43,595 bases of DNA, taken from contig JAQGDQ010001379.1 of the NCBI GenBank assembly GCA_030141605.1, positions 1 through 43,595 of the forward strand. Direction: 5' to 3'. The first letter of the stretch is position 1. The number at the start of each line of letters is the position of its first letter. Below are positions 1 to 10,595 of the stretch, piece after piece. This DNA is from Tubiluchus corallicola. Its lineage: Eukaryota > Priapulida > Priapulimorpha > Priapulimorphida > Tubiluchidae. Under the pieces are notes generated by a model, which worked only from the letters and a program-made list of their open reading frames with translations, was not told the DNA's origin and did not search any database. Both the position numbers and the translations under genes were made by a program.

Positions 1-405
1 GTTCAGTAGATTCACGAGATTCGATAGATTCAGTTGGTTCAGTAGATTCGAGAGATTCAGTAGTTTCAGTTGGTTCAGTAGATTCACGAGATTCACGAGA
101 TTCGAGAGATTCAGTAGATTCAGTTGGTTCAGTAGATTCACGAGATTCGAGAGATTCAGTAGTTTCAGTTGGTTCAGTAGATTCACAAGATTCACGAGAT
201 TCGAGAGATTCAGTAGATTCACGAGATTCACGAGATTCGAGAGATTCAGTAGATCCAGTTGGTTCAGTAGATTCACGAGATTCAGTAGATTCTGTTGATT
301 CAGTAGATTCACGAGATTCGCTAGGTTCGAGAGATTCAGTAAACTCAATAGATTTATTAGTTTCGAGAGATTCAGTAGATTCAGTAGACTGAATACAATG
401 CACTG
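1..405. repeat. 9-bp minisatellite (TTCAGTAGA-like), runs off left edge
   Basis: About 45 copies of a 9-bp unit whose invariant part is TTC followed by AGA/TGG/AGT-type variants. No indel breaks the 9-bp phase. Because 9 is a multiple of three, one minus-strand frame is open from about 405 to the window edge and reads as Glu-Ser-Thr/Arg/Leu triplets. The matching plus frame is open only to a TGA near 295. No start codon is visible on the minus strand; only an AG dinucleotide lies just upstream. It may be a plain minisatellite or the end of a repetitive coding exon; I favour the former. Confidence 0.85.
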
Positions 406-894
406 ACTACTGACGTTGTCATTTAAATAAAATTAATAATATTGATGTAAAGTTTAACTGCTAGAAAGATTCAAGAGAAATGAAAGGAAATCGGACAGGG
501 ACAGCAGAAAGAGAAAGAAAAATAAGAAAAATGGAAAAAAGAAGACATATTTTATTATATTCAAGAGTTTTATTCATATTATAAGTCTTTACTAAACCTA
601 CATTTGTTAGCAAATAGAGGGAAAAGGGAGAAAAAGCTAAGAGAATTAAGAAAAAGATATCGAAATAAACGATAACAAAGAAGAAAAGAAAGTGAAAAGG
701 AACACATAATAGAACATGGCACATAAGCGTCTACCACAGTTTAACCTCGTTGCGACATCTGGTGGCAAGGATATCTATGATTGAAATCGACGTTAGTGTG
801 ACGAATTTTGTAAGCAACGTGTGAAATAAATGGGTAAATACTCTTCGTAAATAAAACTTGAAAAATTTGTTTTTGAAAATTTATATCACTTACA
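406..894. other. No gene recognised
   Basis: AT-rich sequence, purine-rich on the plus strand around 465-700. Short open frames are low complexity (Phe/Leu-rich on the minus strand) and resemble no family I know. I see no RNA gene or mobile-element end. Confidence 0.5.
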
Positions 895-1025
895 TGCTGT
901 CTTATTGCGTAAAGAGATTGCATTAGCAGTAACACTGTATAAAACTTGTAACTTGTAAACTTTCACAATGACTGTTAAGCGCAGCCGTTTTGAGGGTAAG
1001 TCGTTTGGAACAAGTTGGTAAGTAT
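895..1025 (+). repeat. Dispersed repeat family B, copy 1
   Basis: This segment matches 42310-42440 in the same orientation. Shared blocks include CTGTATAAAACTT, ATGACTGTT, GCGCAGCC and GTAAGTCGTTTG, with scattered substitutions. No coding potential or terminal repeats are visible. The CTGTATAAAACTT block resembles a TATA box, but nothing else supports a promoter. It is probably an old mobile-element fragment. Confidence 0.6.
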
Positions 1026-1225
1026 TTTGGTATAGTTACAGGAATCGTTAGACGAACAATCGTCTCACGTGACTGAAGTAATATAACTATTTTAAAAGAA
1101 AGGTCAATCCTTCTAGGAGGTCAGACTTGTTTCAATGCTCGTGAAAAGCGTTAGAAGGATTTAGTAATAAAACTGCAATTCGTGTAACTAGTAAAATCGC
1201 TTTAAAGTGATTAACAAGAGAAACT

Positions 1226-1288
1226 AAAGAAGAAGAAGAAGAAGAAGAAGAAGAAGAAGAAGAAGAAGAAGAAGAAGAAGAAGAAGAA
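1226..1288. repeat. (GAA)n microsatellite
   Basis: About 20 uninterrupted AAG/GAA triplets in otherwise ordinary AT-rich sequence. The stretch 1289-1779 that follows holds no gene I can recognise. Confidence 0.95.
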
Positions 1289-1779
1289 AAACAAGAACGA
1301 AAGACAGGCTATGTGATATAGTGCCGTTTATTTAAATGCAAAATTTTACAAACAACCAAATTGCCAACATACAATAAGCCCCAGGAGCCTGTACATCAAG
1401 ATTTGTCCTCTAAAAAGAGACACTAAACTGACACCAATGCCTCAAATCAGGTTCCGCAAATTTCTTGGCGGTCCCTCATCCATTTACAGACCAGGCTTAG
1501 CATCACCACAAAAACTTTCCACAGAGAGTATATAACTTAGCGTTACGTTTACCTGTTTGAAAAACTTAAGTAATTGGAAAACTTGCTAATTTAAAAACTT
1601 GCGCTGCCCGGTAAGACACTACCCCATAGGCAATCCCAGTGTGCACCAGTGGTTCACTGAAAATACATTACTGTTCTAATTGACAAAATACAGTAATTTA
1701 AACTTTTGCTTAAATAGCAAAGAATGTGCTACGAATGCCCTGATTATTTTCCTCAATCTTAGCACAATGTTATCTAAAC

Positions 1780-2090
1780 TTCAGTGTGTTGATACTAAAA
1801 CTAGGCAAGTTTTAAGATAAAATTCAAATTTTAAATTAATCGTGCTCACGCATGAGATGTCGAACGTTTGTATTACGTCACAAACGAACAAACTTTTTTG
1901 TGCAATGCGTTTCCGAAATGCAGCCGCTAGTGCCCGTCTAACTAGCGAATGGCGAAATACATGTAACAGCGAAGAATTAATGGCGCGAAAATGAAATTGT
2001 GTTTGTGTGATAATAATTCTTTCACGTAAGTCATTCTATGTTTGCTTTCATTATTTAAAACAGTAGATTGTTTTGACCTACAGTTTAGGA
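1780..2090 (+). mobile_element. Dispersed repeat family A, copy 1 (partial)
   Basis: Matches 26860-27165 in the same orientation and the reverse complements of 8945-9080 and part of 39805-39970. Shared landmarks include ACTAAAACTAGGCAAGTTTTAAG, split here as ACTAAAACTAGG and CAAGTTTTAAG, then GAGATGTCGAACGT, GTGCAATG, CTAACTAGCGAAT and GAAATTGTGTTTGTGT. The copy lacks the 5' half present at 26608. No protein is encoded. Five copies in the window show it is a mobile family, but I cannot assign a class. Confidence 0.7.
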
Positions 2091-2355
2091 TTGGGTCCGG
2101 TTTTCCTTTAATAAAAGCACTGGAAGTGTTAGGATAGAAATTCCCGTGATTAAACTTTGAATTGTAATATGTTGTGACGTCTACTAACACTTACATATTT
2201 TAATTTACAGATTGTACGTTATGAAGTGATAATGTAAATGATCCAACTCATTTGTTTATTGTTTTTATTTACAAATATATACAGGTGACAGGGCAATGGA
2301 CGTCAAACACTAATAATACTTTTTGAGAAGAAACTTTAGTGTATACCAATATTTT
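2091..2355. other. Unique AT-rich spacer
   Basis: No gene or repeat recognised. Similarity to the flank of the 27.1 kb family A copy fades out near the start of this stretch. Confidence 0.4.
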
Positions 2356-2356
2356 A

Positions 2357-2360
2357 CATC

Positions 2361-2431
<71 letters not shown>

Positions 2432-2483
2432 CATCATCTTTATCATCATCATCATCATCATCTTTATCATCATCATCATCATT

Positions 2484-2531
<48 letters not shown>

Positions 2532-2534
2532 TTT

Positions 2535-2585
<51 letters not shown>

Positions 2586-2590
2586 GTCGT
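2357..2590. repeat. (ATC)n microsatellite
   Basis: About 78 triplets of CAT/ATC with a few TTT or ACC interruptions. The poly-Ser, poly-His, poly-Asp and poly-Met open frames that cross it come from translating the triplet in different phases and are not genes. Confidence 0.97.
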
Positions 2591-2705
2591 CTTTACTATC
2601 ACGCTTGCCTTTTGGGCTAAATATGTTTGACCTCTTCATAGTCGCTCAATTTTTTTGCAGCAGCCAGCTTCATCATAGCCATCGTTATTGACATTGTTGA
2701 TAGAG

Positions 2706-3101
2706 TTGGTTGCTGTTGTTGTTGTTGTTGTTGTTGTTGTTGTGGCTGCTGCTGTTGCTGCTGTTGTTGTTGTTGTCGTAGTCGTCGCTGCTGTTGCTGT
2801 TGTTGTTGTCGTCGTAGTCGTCGCTGCTGCTGCTGCTGTTGTTGTTGTTGTTGTTGTTATTATTATTGTCATTCTTGTTGTTGTTATCATTATTGTCATT
2901 GTTGTTGTTGTTGTTGTCGTCGTTGCTGTTGTCGCTGCTGCTGCTGCTGTTGTTGTTGTTGTTATTATTATTGTCATTATTGTTGTTGTTGTTGTTGTCG
3001 TTGCTGTTGTCGTTGCTGCTGCTGCTGCTGTTGTTGTTGTTGTTATTATTATTGTCATTGTTGTTGTTGTTGTTGTTATTATTGTCATTGTTGTTGTTGT
3101 T
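2706..3101. repeat. Compound (TTG/CTG/GTC/ATT)n trinucleotide tract
   Basis: About 130 triplets of the form NTN, mainly TTG, CTG, GTC and ATT. Within it a ~100-bp block (TTG run, GTCGTTGCTG, CTG run, TTG run, TATTATTATTGTCATT) recurs about three times, so it is also a higher-order repeat. The poly-Val/Ala/Leu/Thr frames are artefacts. Confidence 0.95.
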
Positions 3102-3413
3102 TCTTCCCCAGGACCACTTTTATTTGTAATTTGTAAGATTTAGTAGCAGGATTAGTGGCACGAAGCATATTCTATAGTACAGCAGTATAAATTTGGTTTA
3201 AAAATGCTTGTCTTTTCATGAACTTTACAGGTTGACGTATTATTAAAATACAGCTCGCTGTTATCATGTCATCATTATATAGATATCAATCATTATCAAG
3301 TTACTGAACCTGTAATGTAGGTAAATTTTATATACCGGTTTCCTTTAATTTACGTCTTTGGCGTATATTACAACTCTCATAAGACGTAAAACTTTCATTT
3401 TCTCATGCAAGAC
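3102..3413. other. No gene recognised
   Basis: Unique AT-rich sequence between two tandem repeats. No open frame of note, no RNA gene and no transposon end seen. Confidence 0.4.
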
Positions 3414-3621
3414 AGAGCAATATTCACATAGTCTTTGATTCACACACAGAGCAATATTCACACAGTCTTTGATTCACACACAGAGCAATATTCACAGAGT
3501 CTTTGATTCACACACAGAGCAATATTCACACTCTCCTTGATTCACACACAGAGCAATATTCACATAGTCTTTGATTCACACACAGAGCAATAGTCACATA
3601 GTCTCTGATTCACACACACAT
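3414..3621. repeat. 34-bp minisatellite, about 6 copies
   Basis: The unit begins AGAGCAATATTCACA and ends TTTGATTCACACAC, repeated head to tail about six times with point variants (CATAGTC, CACAGTC, CAGAGTC). Copies are contiguous, with no unique spacers. Confidence 0.93.
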
Positions 3622-3778
3622 GTTGCAGACAGGAAGTGTTAATGCTTAGTTTCCTAATTTCTCCATGTCGTCAAAGGCAAAATTACACGTCTACGGATCG
3701 CAAACTTTGACTTTTTAACTTTTATTAAACGCATGCAGTTTAGATTAAATTACAGGTTTCTTTAAGCGTTTGTAAACG

Positions 3779-3793
3779 CCCACTAGGAGGCGC
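3779..3793 (+). promoter_or_regulatory. CTCF-like motif
   Basis: CCACTAGGAGGCGCT is a close match to the known bilaterian CTCF core CCASYAGRKGGCRS. It sits in a small GC-richer island in AT-rich DNA. Occupancy is inference; a single motif could be chance. Confidence 0.4.
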
Positions 3794-3954
3794 TCTCATA
3801 GATGCCGCCATTACATGTACGAATCGCTTGCATAAATTAACTTTTCTCATAAAAAAGTTTAAAGAATTATATTAAATTAAGGTTTAAATAATAAATTTAC
3901 CATCAAGAGTTAAAAAAATTACAGACCAACGCATAAGAATTCGCTATAACCGAA

Positions 3955-4205
3955 AAAGAAATAACCGAAAATTCTGCCCATCTCACGGCGAGGGGGTTCT
4001 CTCTTTTTCATGGCTCTCCTAATCGCTACCTGGATTTTCTTGTGTGACCGATCCCCCAAATCGCCTTATGCAAGCCGTCCCGCAAACCCAGCAGGCCCTA
4101 ATGACGGGTTGCCGGCCGGGGACAATCGGGGACCTCCTACCGGTACGTTCACCAACACCTGGGCTTTATGCATCTGTCTTAAAAGAAACATCGTCTAAGC
4201 GTCTG
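3955..4205. other. GC-richer unique block, possible non-coding element or decayed exon
   Basis: This block is much more GC-rich than its flanks and has no tandem structure. A 62-residue frame starts at 4010 on the plus strand, but its product resembles nothing I know and I see no convincing splice sites. A conserved non-coding element or an old exon fragment are both possible. Confidence 0.3.
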
Positions 4206-4598
4206 TAATTTGGCCTCCCTAATTGCAGATTATTGTGAATTTTCTATAAGTTATCAATTGTGTAACGAGGAGGGCAGCTAACTGCCTTCACGCCTATGTC
4301 AATTCAGCGGATGAATACGCTTTTGGTAATAAAGTCGAGTTGAAAACATTTAGACGCAGAATGCAATATTATTAATGTCAAATGCTGGGCAGAAGTTGTC
4401 ACGTTTTGCACCTTGTTAAGGCAATTCTCGGTTGCTTCATCGTGTTAATTTCATTTTTTTTCTCTGCAAATGCGGAGGCGTTTGCCAGTTGCAAAGGTTT
4501 CTTCTGTTGCCGATTTGTTTTATGCACTAAGATCAATCTCTCTCGGAAGTGGTGCTGACAAGCCGTTAGCATGGCAGAGTCTAGTTTTTTGCTAGAAT
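4206..4598. other. No gene recognised
   Basis: Unique AT-rich sequence. Nothing recognisable on either strand. Confidence 0.4.
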
Positions 4599-4801
4599 AA
4601 CGACGATGATGACGACAATGATGCTGATGATGACAATGACGATGATGATGGTGATGACGACGGCGACGACGATGAAAATGATGATGATGATGACGACGAC
4701 GACAACGAGGAAGATGATGAGGAGGAGAAGGAGGATGACGACGACGACGACGATGATGACGACGACGACGATGATGACGACGACGACGATGAAGATGAGG
4801 G

Positions 4802-4835
<34 letters not shown>

Positions 4836-4984
4836 AAGGACGACGACGACGACGACGACGATGAAGAAGAAGAAGATGATGATGATGATGACGACGACAA
4901 CGATGAAGATGAGGGTGATGATGATGATGATGATGATGATGACGATGGCGATGGTGTGATGATGATAATGATGATGATAACGAT
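4599..4984. repeat. Compound (GAT/GAC/GAA)n trinucleotide tract
   Basis: About 125 triplets, almost all GAT or GAC with some GAG, GAA and AAT. The block GACGATGAAGATGAGGGTG followed by a GAT run occurs twice (about 4782 and 4899). Long poly-Ser and Met/Thr frames across it are artefacts. Confidence 0.95.
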
Positions 4985-5343
4985 AAAAATGTTACATAAC
5001 AATAAAAAGATTAACTAACCGCAAAGCATACAAACTAATTGTACACGTGGGTACAAAAGAGTAAACCCTTCTCGAGAATTCGTTAAAAATTTATTCATAT
5101 TTGCAATTGCAAGTTAAAACTCTTTGCCACGAAAATAGACAATTTGGATAGAAAATCCCTCCTCTTTCGTATTTTAAAAACGCCTTCATTTTCTGTCCAC
5201 CCTGTACATTCACCAACTATGAAAATATGGATGCACTTAGGGCTATCAGGAAAACTATCCCAGAAATCAGAGACCACGCGTGAAAAATCGTTTTGTTAGA
5301 CAGACAGTACAAATATCGAACTTTAAAAAATATTCCCTTCTTT
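4985..5343. other. No gene recognised
   Basis: Unique AT-rich spacer. A 60-residue minus-strand frame (5095-5277) resembles no known protein. Confidence 0.4.
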
Positions 5344-6666
5344 CAAACTACTGGTAAACTACTGCCAAACTACTAGTAACTTCTGGTAAACTACTGCCAA
5401 ACTACTAGCAAACTACTGAAAACTGCTGAAAAAACTACTGGTAAATTACTGCCAAACTACTAGTAAACTACTGGTAAACTACTGCCAAACTACTAGCAAA
5501 CTACTGAAAACTACTGAAAAAACTACTGGTAAACTACTGCCAAACTACTAGTAACTTCTGGTAAACTACTGCCAAACTACTAGCAAACTACTGAAAACTA
5601 CTGAAAAAACTACTGGTAAATTACTGCCAAACTACTAGTAAACTACTGGTAAACTACTGAAAAAACTACTGGTAAATTACTGCCAAACTACTAGTAAACT
5701 ACATGTAAACTACTGCCAAACTACTAGTAAACTACTGCCAAACTACTAGTAAACTACTGGTAAACTAATGCCAAACTACTAGTAAATTACTGCCAAACTA
5801 CTAGTAAACTACTGGTAGACTACTGCCAAACTACTATTAAACTACTGGCAAACTACTGGTAAACTATTTTTAAACTATTGCCAACTAGTAAACTACTGCC
5901 AAACTACTAGTAAACTACTGGTAAACTAATGCCAAACTACTAGTAAATTACTGCCAAACTACTAGTAAACTACTGGTAGACTACTGCCAAACTACTATTA
6001 AACTACTGGCAAACTACTGGTAAACTATTTTTAAACTATTGCCAACTAGTAAACTACTGTCAAACTACTAGTAAACTACTGGTAAGCTACTGCCAAACTA
6101 CTATTAAACTACTGGCAAACTACTGGTAAACTATTTTTAAACTATTGCCAACTAGTAAACTACTGCCAAACTACTAGTAAACTACTAGTAAACTACTGGT
6201 AAATTACTGCTAAACTACTAGAAAACTACTGCCAAACTACTGCAAAACTACTAGTAAACTACTGGTAAACTAATGCCAAACTACTAGTAAATTACTGCCA
6301 AACTACTAGTAAACTACTGGTAAGCTACTGCCAAACTACTATTAAACTACTGGCAAACTACTGGTAAACTATTTTTAAACTATTGCCAACTAGTAAACTA
6401 CTGTCAAACTACTAGTAAACTACTGGTAAGCTACTGCCAAACTACTATTAAACTACTGGCAAACTACTGGTAAACTATTTTTAAACTATTGCCAACTAGT
6501 AAACTACTGCCAAACTACTAGTAAACTACTGGTAAATTACTGCTAAACTACTAGAAAACTACTGCCAAACTACTGCAAAACTACTAGTAAACTACTGGTA
6601 AACTACTAGTAAACTACTGCCAAACTACTGCAAAACTACTAGTAAACTAGTGGAAAATTACTGGTA
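5344..6666. repeat. 1.3-kb satellite of 11-bp units with higher-order structure
   Basis: The array is built from 11-mers AAACTACTGGT, AAACTACTGCC and AAACTACTAGT and close variants. A diverged marker, ACTATTTTTAAACTATTGCC, recurs at about 5864, 6025, 6131, 6369 and 6474, so multi-unit blocks have been duplicated. Unit length is not a multiple of three and stops are frequent, so it is not coding. Confidence 0.96.
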
Positions 6667-6985
6667 ATAATGAACTAAACCAAAAATTGTGATTTTGTGA
6701 ATTTTGTGAATTTGTGATAAACATTTTTACACCCCCACCCCTTCGCTCCCCAAGACGTGTCAGGGACGCACGTATCTCGTCTTATTTAGTCTTACGCAAT
6801 AATGTCACCAGTTCACAAGTATTAAATCTTTTGAATCAAATTCTTGTGAAAGCAAAAAAATGTGAAAAAGTCAAGACTAAACCTGAATTCGAACCATTGT
6901 CCATTGGAGTAATAGCGTAACGCCACGCCTGGTGACTGGACTGCTCTTTTATAGAACGAATTACAGACGTGTCAGGATTGTAAGA
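6667..6985. other. Unique spacer
   Basis: Ordinary sequence with a 68-residue plus-strand frame (6714-6920) of no recognisable similarity. The string AGACGTGTCAGG occurs at both ends (about 6752 and 6966), perhaps marking an old duplication or insertion. Confidence 0.35.
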
Positions 6986-7058
6986 AACTGTGTGGTCTAA
7001 TGGTCAAGATACAGAACTTGCAATTCAAGGGTTTCGGGTTCAGATCTACACTCGACAT
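6986..7058 (+). mobile_element. tRNA-like segment (decayed SINE head or tRNA pseudogene)
   Basis: TGGTCTAATGG at 6993-7003 fits a Pol III A box and GGTTCAGATC at 7037-7046 fits a B box, with normal spacing. A T run follows at about 7064. The anticodon arm keeps only about three base pairs, and the T and acceptor stems do not pair. It is therefore not a functional tRNA. A tRNA-derived SINE 5' end is the likeliest origin. Confidence 0.45.
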
Positions 7059-7204
7059 AATATTTTTTTTATTCGCTTCGCTGAAATTTCCTTTTAAAAT
7101 TAATATCAATGGCTTCATTTCATCAAGTATAGTACTCTTTTCTAGTGAAATAACCTGGCTTCTACAGTATGAAGTAACTAATGTCACTCGGTAATACGAA
7201 GCCA

Positions 7205-7545
7205 CGCCGATATCACGCCTAACAACAGCAATCCGAAACCCCTCAGCTGGTTCTCTCCACTGGCTTCTCTCTGCGCCACTTAATTCCTGCCTCTTCTCAC
7301 CAGCCAGAAGCCATTATGCGTGACGTCACTGGGAATTGTTTGCAAGTCAATTGGAGACAATTTTCCTACAATTTCGTAGTGATTCTCCGCAGCCATTCCG
7401 CGACTATGGGGGCCCTAATCGATCTCCAGCCTTTGACAAAGACAATTTGCCCGCTTGTAGGAAATGTCGGAAATTCACAGGGCAAATTGCGCCTATTAGG
7501 GCCGTAAGATTATGCGATATAATAACGCTGGCAACTTTATAAGTT
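7205..7545. promoter_or_regulatory. GC-richer palindromic block, candidate regulatory element
   Basis: Unique sequence with nested inverted repeats: GGCCCTAAT with ATTAGGGCC near 7412-7502, enclosing CAATTTGCCC with GGGCAAATTG. Between the left arms is the odd palindrome CTTTGACAAAG, a TCF/LEF-like core. A perfect CRE, TGACGTCA, is at 7321-7328, and GGCTTCT/AGAAGCC arms lie near 7264-7313. The short open frames resemble no protein. It lies about 6 kb beyond the 3' end of the Sp exon. A regulatory role is inference. Confidence 0.4.
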
Positions 7546-7822
7546 CATTCGAACCAAAGTAACGATGTTTGCAGTAAAATTGCTCGCAATTTGAAGAGGA
7601 GGGGGGGGGGATAATTGACTTCTAAATTATGACGTAGTTTAATAGGCTGCCGTGTTTCGCCATAGCCAAGACGGAATGATTCTTCACGGATAATTACGGA
7701 TAATGGAGATGGTAGTTATTAGGGGATTGTGGGTGACGTTACACAGTGGATCATTCACTTCTTCAGCGGGTTGTGGATAATGGAATGTAATGTGTAATTT
7801 ATTTATATAGCAAATTCATATA
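7546..7822. other. Unique spacer with a G run
   Basis: No gene recognised. A G run lies near 7600. Confidence 0.35.
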
Positions 7823-8690
7823 TTCTTGTTCTTGTTCTTCTGCTTGTTCTTGATTTTGTTCTTGTTCTTGTTTTTGTTCTTGTTCTTCTTCTTGTTCTTG
7901 TTTTTGTTCTTGTTCTTCTTCTTGTTCTTGTTCTTGTTTTTGTTCTTGTTCTTCTTTTTGTTCTTGTTCTTCTTCTTGTTCTTCTTCTTGTTCTTGTTTT
8001 TGTTCTTGTTCTTCTTCTTATTCTTGTTTTTGTTCTTGTTCTTCTTCTTGTTCTTGTTTTTGTTCTTGTTTTTGTTCTTGTTCTTCTTCTTGTTTTTGTT
8101 TTTATTCTTGTTCTTCTTCTCGATTTTGTTCTTCTTCTTGTTCTTTTTTTGTTCTTGTTCTTCTGCTTGTTCTTGCTTTTGTTTTTGCTCTTGTTCTTGT
8201 TTTTGTTCTTCTTGTTCTTGTTTTTGTTCTTGTTCTTCTTCTTGTTTTTGTTTTTATTCTTGTTCTTCTTCTTGATTTTGTTCTTGTTTTTGTTTTTCTT
8301 CTTCTTGTTTTTGTTTTTGTTCTTCTTCTTGTTCTTTTTTTGTTCTTGTTTTTCTGCTTGTTCTTGCTCTTGTTCTTGTTTTTGTTCTTCTTCTTGTTCT
8401 TGTTTTTGTTCTTGTTCTTCTTCTTGCTTTTGTTTTTATTCTTCTTCTAGATTTTGTTCTTCTTCTTGTTCTTGTTCTTATCCTGTCCTTGTTCTTGTTC
8501 TTGTTCTTTTTATTGCTCTTAAACTTGTTCTTCTTCTTTCTGTCCTGTTCTAGTTCTTGTTCTTGTTCTAGCTCTTTTTCTTGTTCTTATTCTTCTTCTT
8601 CTTCTTGTCCTGTTTTTGTTCTTCTTCTTCTTGTCTTGTTCTTGTTCTTCTTTTTAATCTTCTTGTTGTTGTTCTTCTTCTTGATCTTCT
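7823..8690. repeat. Polypyrimidine-biased (TTGTTC/TTCTTC/TTTTTG)n tract
   Basis: Nearly 870 bp of T-rich plus strand composed of TTCTTG, TTCTTC and TTTTTG triplet pairs. Larger blocks are re-duplicated, for example the TTCTGCTTGTTC marker near 7838 and 8159. The long Phe/Leu frames are artefacts of the repeat. Confidence 0.95.
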
Positions 8691-8749
8691 TGTATTCTCA
8701 TATTCTCACATTCTGATATCGTGACATTCGAACATTTTTATATTTTGAT

Positions 8750-8769
8750 ATTCTTATATTCTTCTTCTT

Positions 8770-8803
<34 letters not shown>

Positions 8804-8935
8804 AACTCCTACTTCTTCTTCTTCTTCTTCTTCTTCTTTGCCTTCTTCTTGCTCTTGTTCTTGTTCTTGTTCTTGTTCTTGTTCTTGTTCTTGTTCTTGT
8901 TCTTGTTCTTGTTCTTGTTCTTGTTCTAATCCAGT
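8750..8935. repeat. (TTC)n, (TAC)n and (TTCTTG)n microsatellites
   Basis: Three adjoining microsatellites: TTC triplets, then about ten ACT triplets, then TTC again, then about 14 copies of TTCTTG ending near 8925. A Ser/Thr/Cys-rich frame across them runs into the family A repeat and is not a gene. Confidence 0.95.
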
Positions 8936-8944
8936 ATTTTTACT

Positions 8945-9345
8945 ATTTTACCACAAACACAATTTCACATCCGCGCCACTAGTTCTTCGTTATCACATTT
9001 CGGAAAAACATTGCATAAAAACAGGTGCTGTACCTCTCAGTTCAGATGTGTTAGTTTGTAACGTTTTGCACACGTTCGACAGCTCAAGTGCGAGTACCTT
9101 ACCGTATCACTGTACTTCAATTTTCGCTTTCGCAAACACGCTCACGGAATATTTTTGCTGTTGAAAATTACGCTAGTTTGTGATGTCATCAATAGTTGGG
9201 CTCGCCCGCCGTTAATTAAGATTTTAATTTATTATTTAACTACTAAAAACGCATTTGCAGTATTATTGGTTTTAAAACGCATAATTTTTATAGTCCTTGA
9301 AAATAGGGTAACATATAAAAAATCATTCTGTCTTCTTTTAATGTT
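8945..9345 (-). mobile_element. Dispersed repeat family A, copy 2
   Basis: Its reverse complement matches 26608-27120 and, in the same orientation as itself, 39805-40205. Shared landmarks are CACAAACACAATTTCAC, GGTGCTGTACCTCTC, TTCAGATG, CACACGTTCGACAGCT, CTGTACTTCAATTT and TTAATTAAG. The copy begins directly after the TTCTTG microsatellite. No coding potential was recognised. Confidence 0.7.
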
Positions 9346-9777
9346 TAAAGTGTAAAAAATAGTTTCAAATCGTATTGCAGTGGAATTTGCTGTAGCAGTT
9401 CCCGCGTACCATATAGGAGATATAATATTGCGAAGTTCAGATCTGTGTATAATGCGGTTCTAAGTCTTTTTTAAAGTGTTACGAATTAGATACGAGAACG
9501 TCTTATATATGTGCACACAACAAGCTTCCACAAGCTTTAATACGGAAGAGCTGATATAGTTTAAGAAATCGTGTGCTTTGTGTGTGTAAAAATGACATTA
9601 TCCTTAGTGTCCGTATGAACTCTGATGTGTATATAGAGTTACTGTGTTTTAAAAATTGAAAAATGATAGTAACTGATGATTTTAAGTTGGAAATTTTTAG
9701 GTCAGATACTTTTAATATGTATTTAAGATTTTTAGTTAGTAATTTTAATCTGGTATAACCTTCGAATTGATCATAAC
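9346..9777. other. No gene recognised
   Basis: AT-rich unique sequence leading into a tandem array. No open frame, RNA gene or element terminus seen. Confidence 0.4.
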
Positions 9778-10265
9778 TGTATAATTTTACTGTTTAGTTT
9801 TATTCATGTATAAAACGGTGTATATTTATTTCTTGTGTGTTATATAATAAATAACGATAGTACTAGTGTGTGGTAAATAAACACGAGTTGAGTTAAAGTG
9901 TATAATTTTACTGTTTATTTTTATTCATGTATAAAATGGTGTATATTTATTTCTTGTGTCTTATATAATAAATAACAATAGTAATAGTGTGTGGTAAATA
10001 AACAGGAGTTGAGTTGAAGTGTATAATTTTACTGTTTAGTTTTACTCGTGTATAAAATGGTGTATATTTATGTCTTGTGCCTAATGTAATATATAACAAT
10101 AGTAATAGTGTGTGGTAAATAAACACGAGTTGAGTTAAAGTGTATAATTTTACTGTTTAGTTTTACTCGTGTATAAAATGGTGTATATTTATTTCCTGTG
10201 CCTCATGTAATATATAACAATAATAATAGTGTGTGGTAAATAAACACGAGTAGAGTTGAAGTGGA
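9778..10265. repeat. About 121-bp tandem repeat, 4 copies
   Basis: Units start with GTATAATTTTACTGTTTA at about 9779, 9899, 10019 and 10140 and end with GTGGTAAATAAACACGAGTT. Copies differ by few substitutions (TTCATG versus CTCGTG, CACGAG versus CAGGAG), so expansion is fairly recent. Confidence 0.93.
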
Positions 10266-10595
10266 GTCGAAACAAATCATGTTTATTACAACAAACGAAC
10301 TTTTTTATAAATTATGTACAAGAACGACTTGAGGCTGTGCTATTTTTAATGAAATTGTCAGTCACCATAGTTACCGCTATTAAGATTACTAAGCCCATAT
10401 ACGCAGGCCTATACATGTCTGAGTCAATTCAGGTCATTTTATTGTATTTTAGGCCCAAGTAAAAGAGATAATTTTGATAAATTAAAAATTAGAGCCCACA
10501 GACAGCCACATTATCATTAGCCAATCCTGGCATTTTTACTGTGTGGGTGTAAACAACACATGTATATACAAGTAAAAAGTATAGCTAGACATGCC
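10266..10595. other. No gene recognised
   Basis: Unique spacer. The 68-residue plus-strand frame (10256-10462) begins inside the preceding tandem repeat and has no recognisable similarity. Confidence 0.4.

Noticed and set aside
2310-3143. Poly-Asp, poly-Ser, poly-His, poly-Met, poly-Thr and poly-Val proteins
   Set aside because: All are different phases of the same trinucleotide repeats, open on both strands at once.
4010-4198. Small secreted protein gene
   Set aside because: A hydrophobic start is present, but there is no similarity, splice signal or polyadenylation support; kept only as a GC-richer block.
4592-5002. Ser-rich and Met/Thr-rich proteins
   Set aside because: Phases of the GAT/GAC repeat.
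6986-7058. Functional tRNA gene
   Set aside because: A and B boxes are present, but acceptor and T stems do not pair and the anticodon stem is broken.
7826-9164. Phe/Leu-rich membrane-like proteins
   Set aside because: Apparent hydrophobicity comes from TTC/TTG repeats; the last frame also runs into dispersed repeat A.
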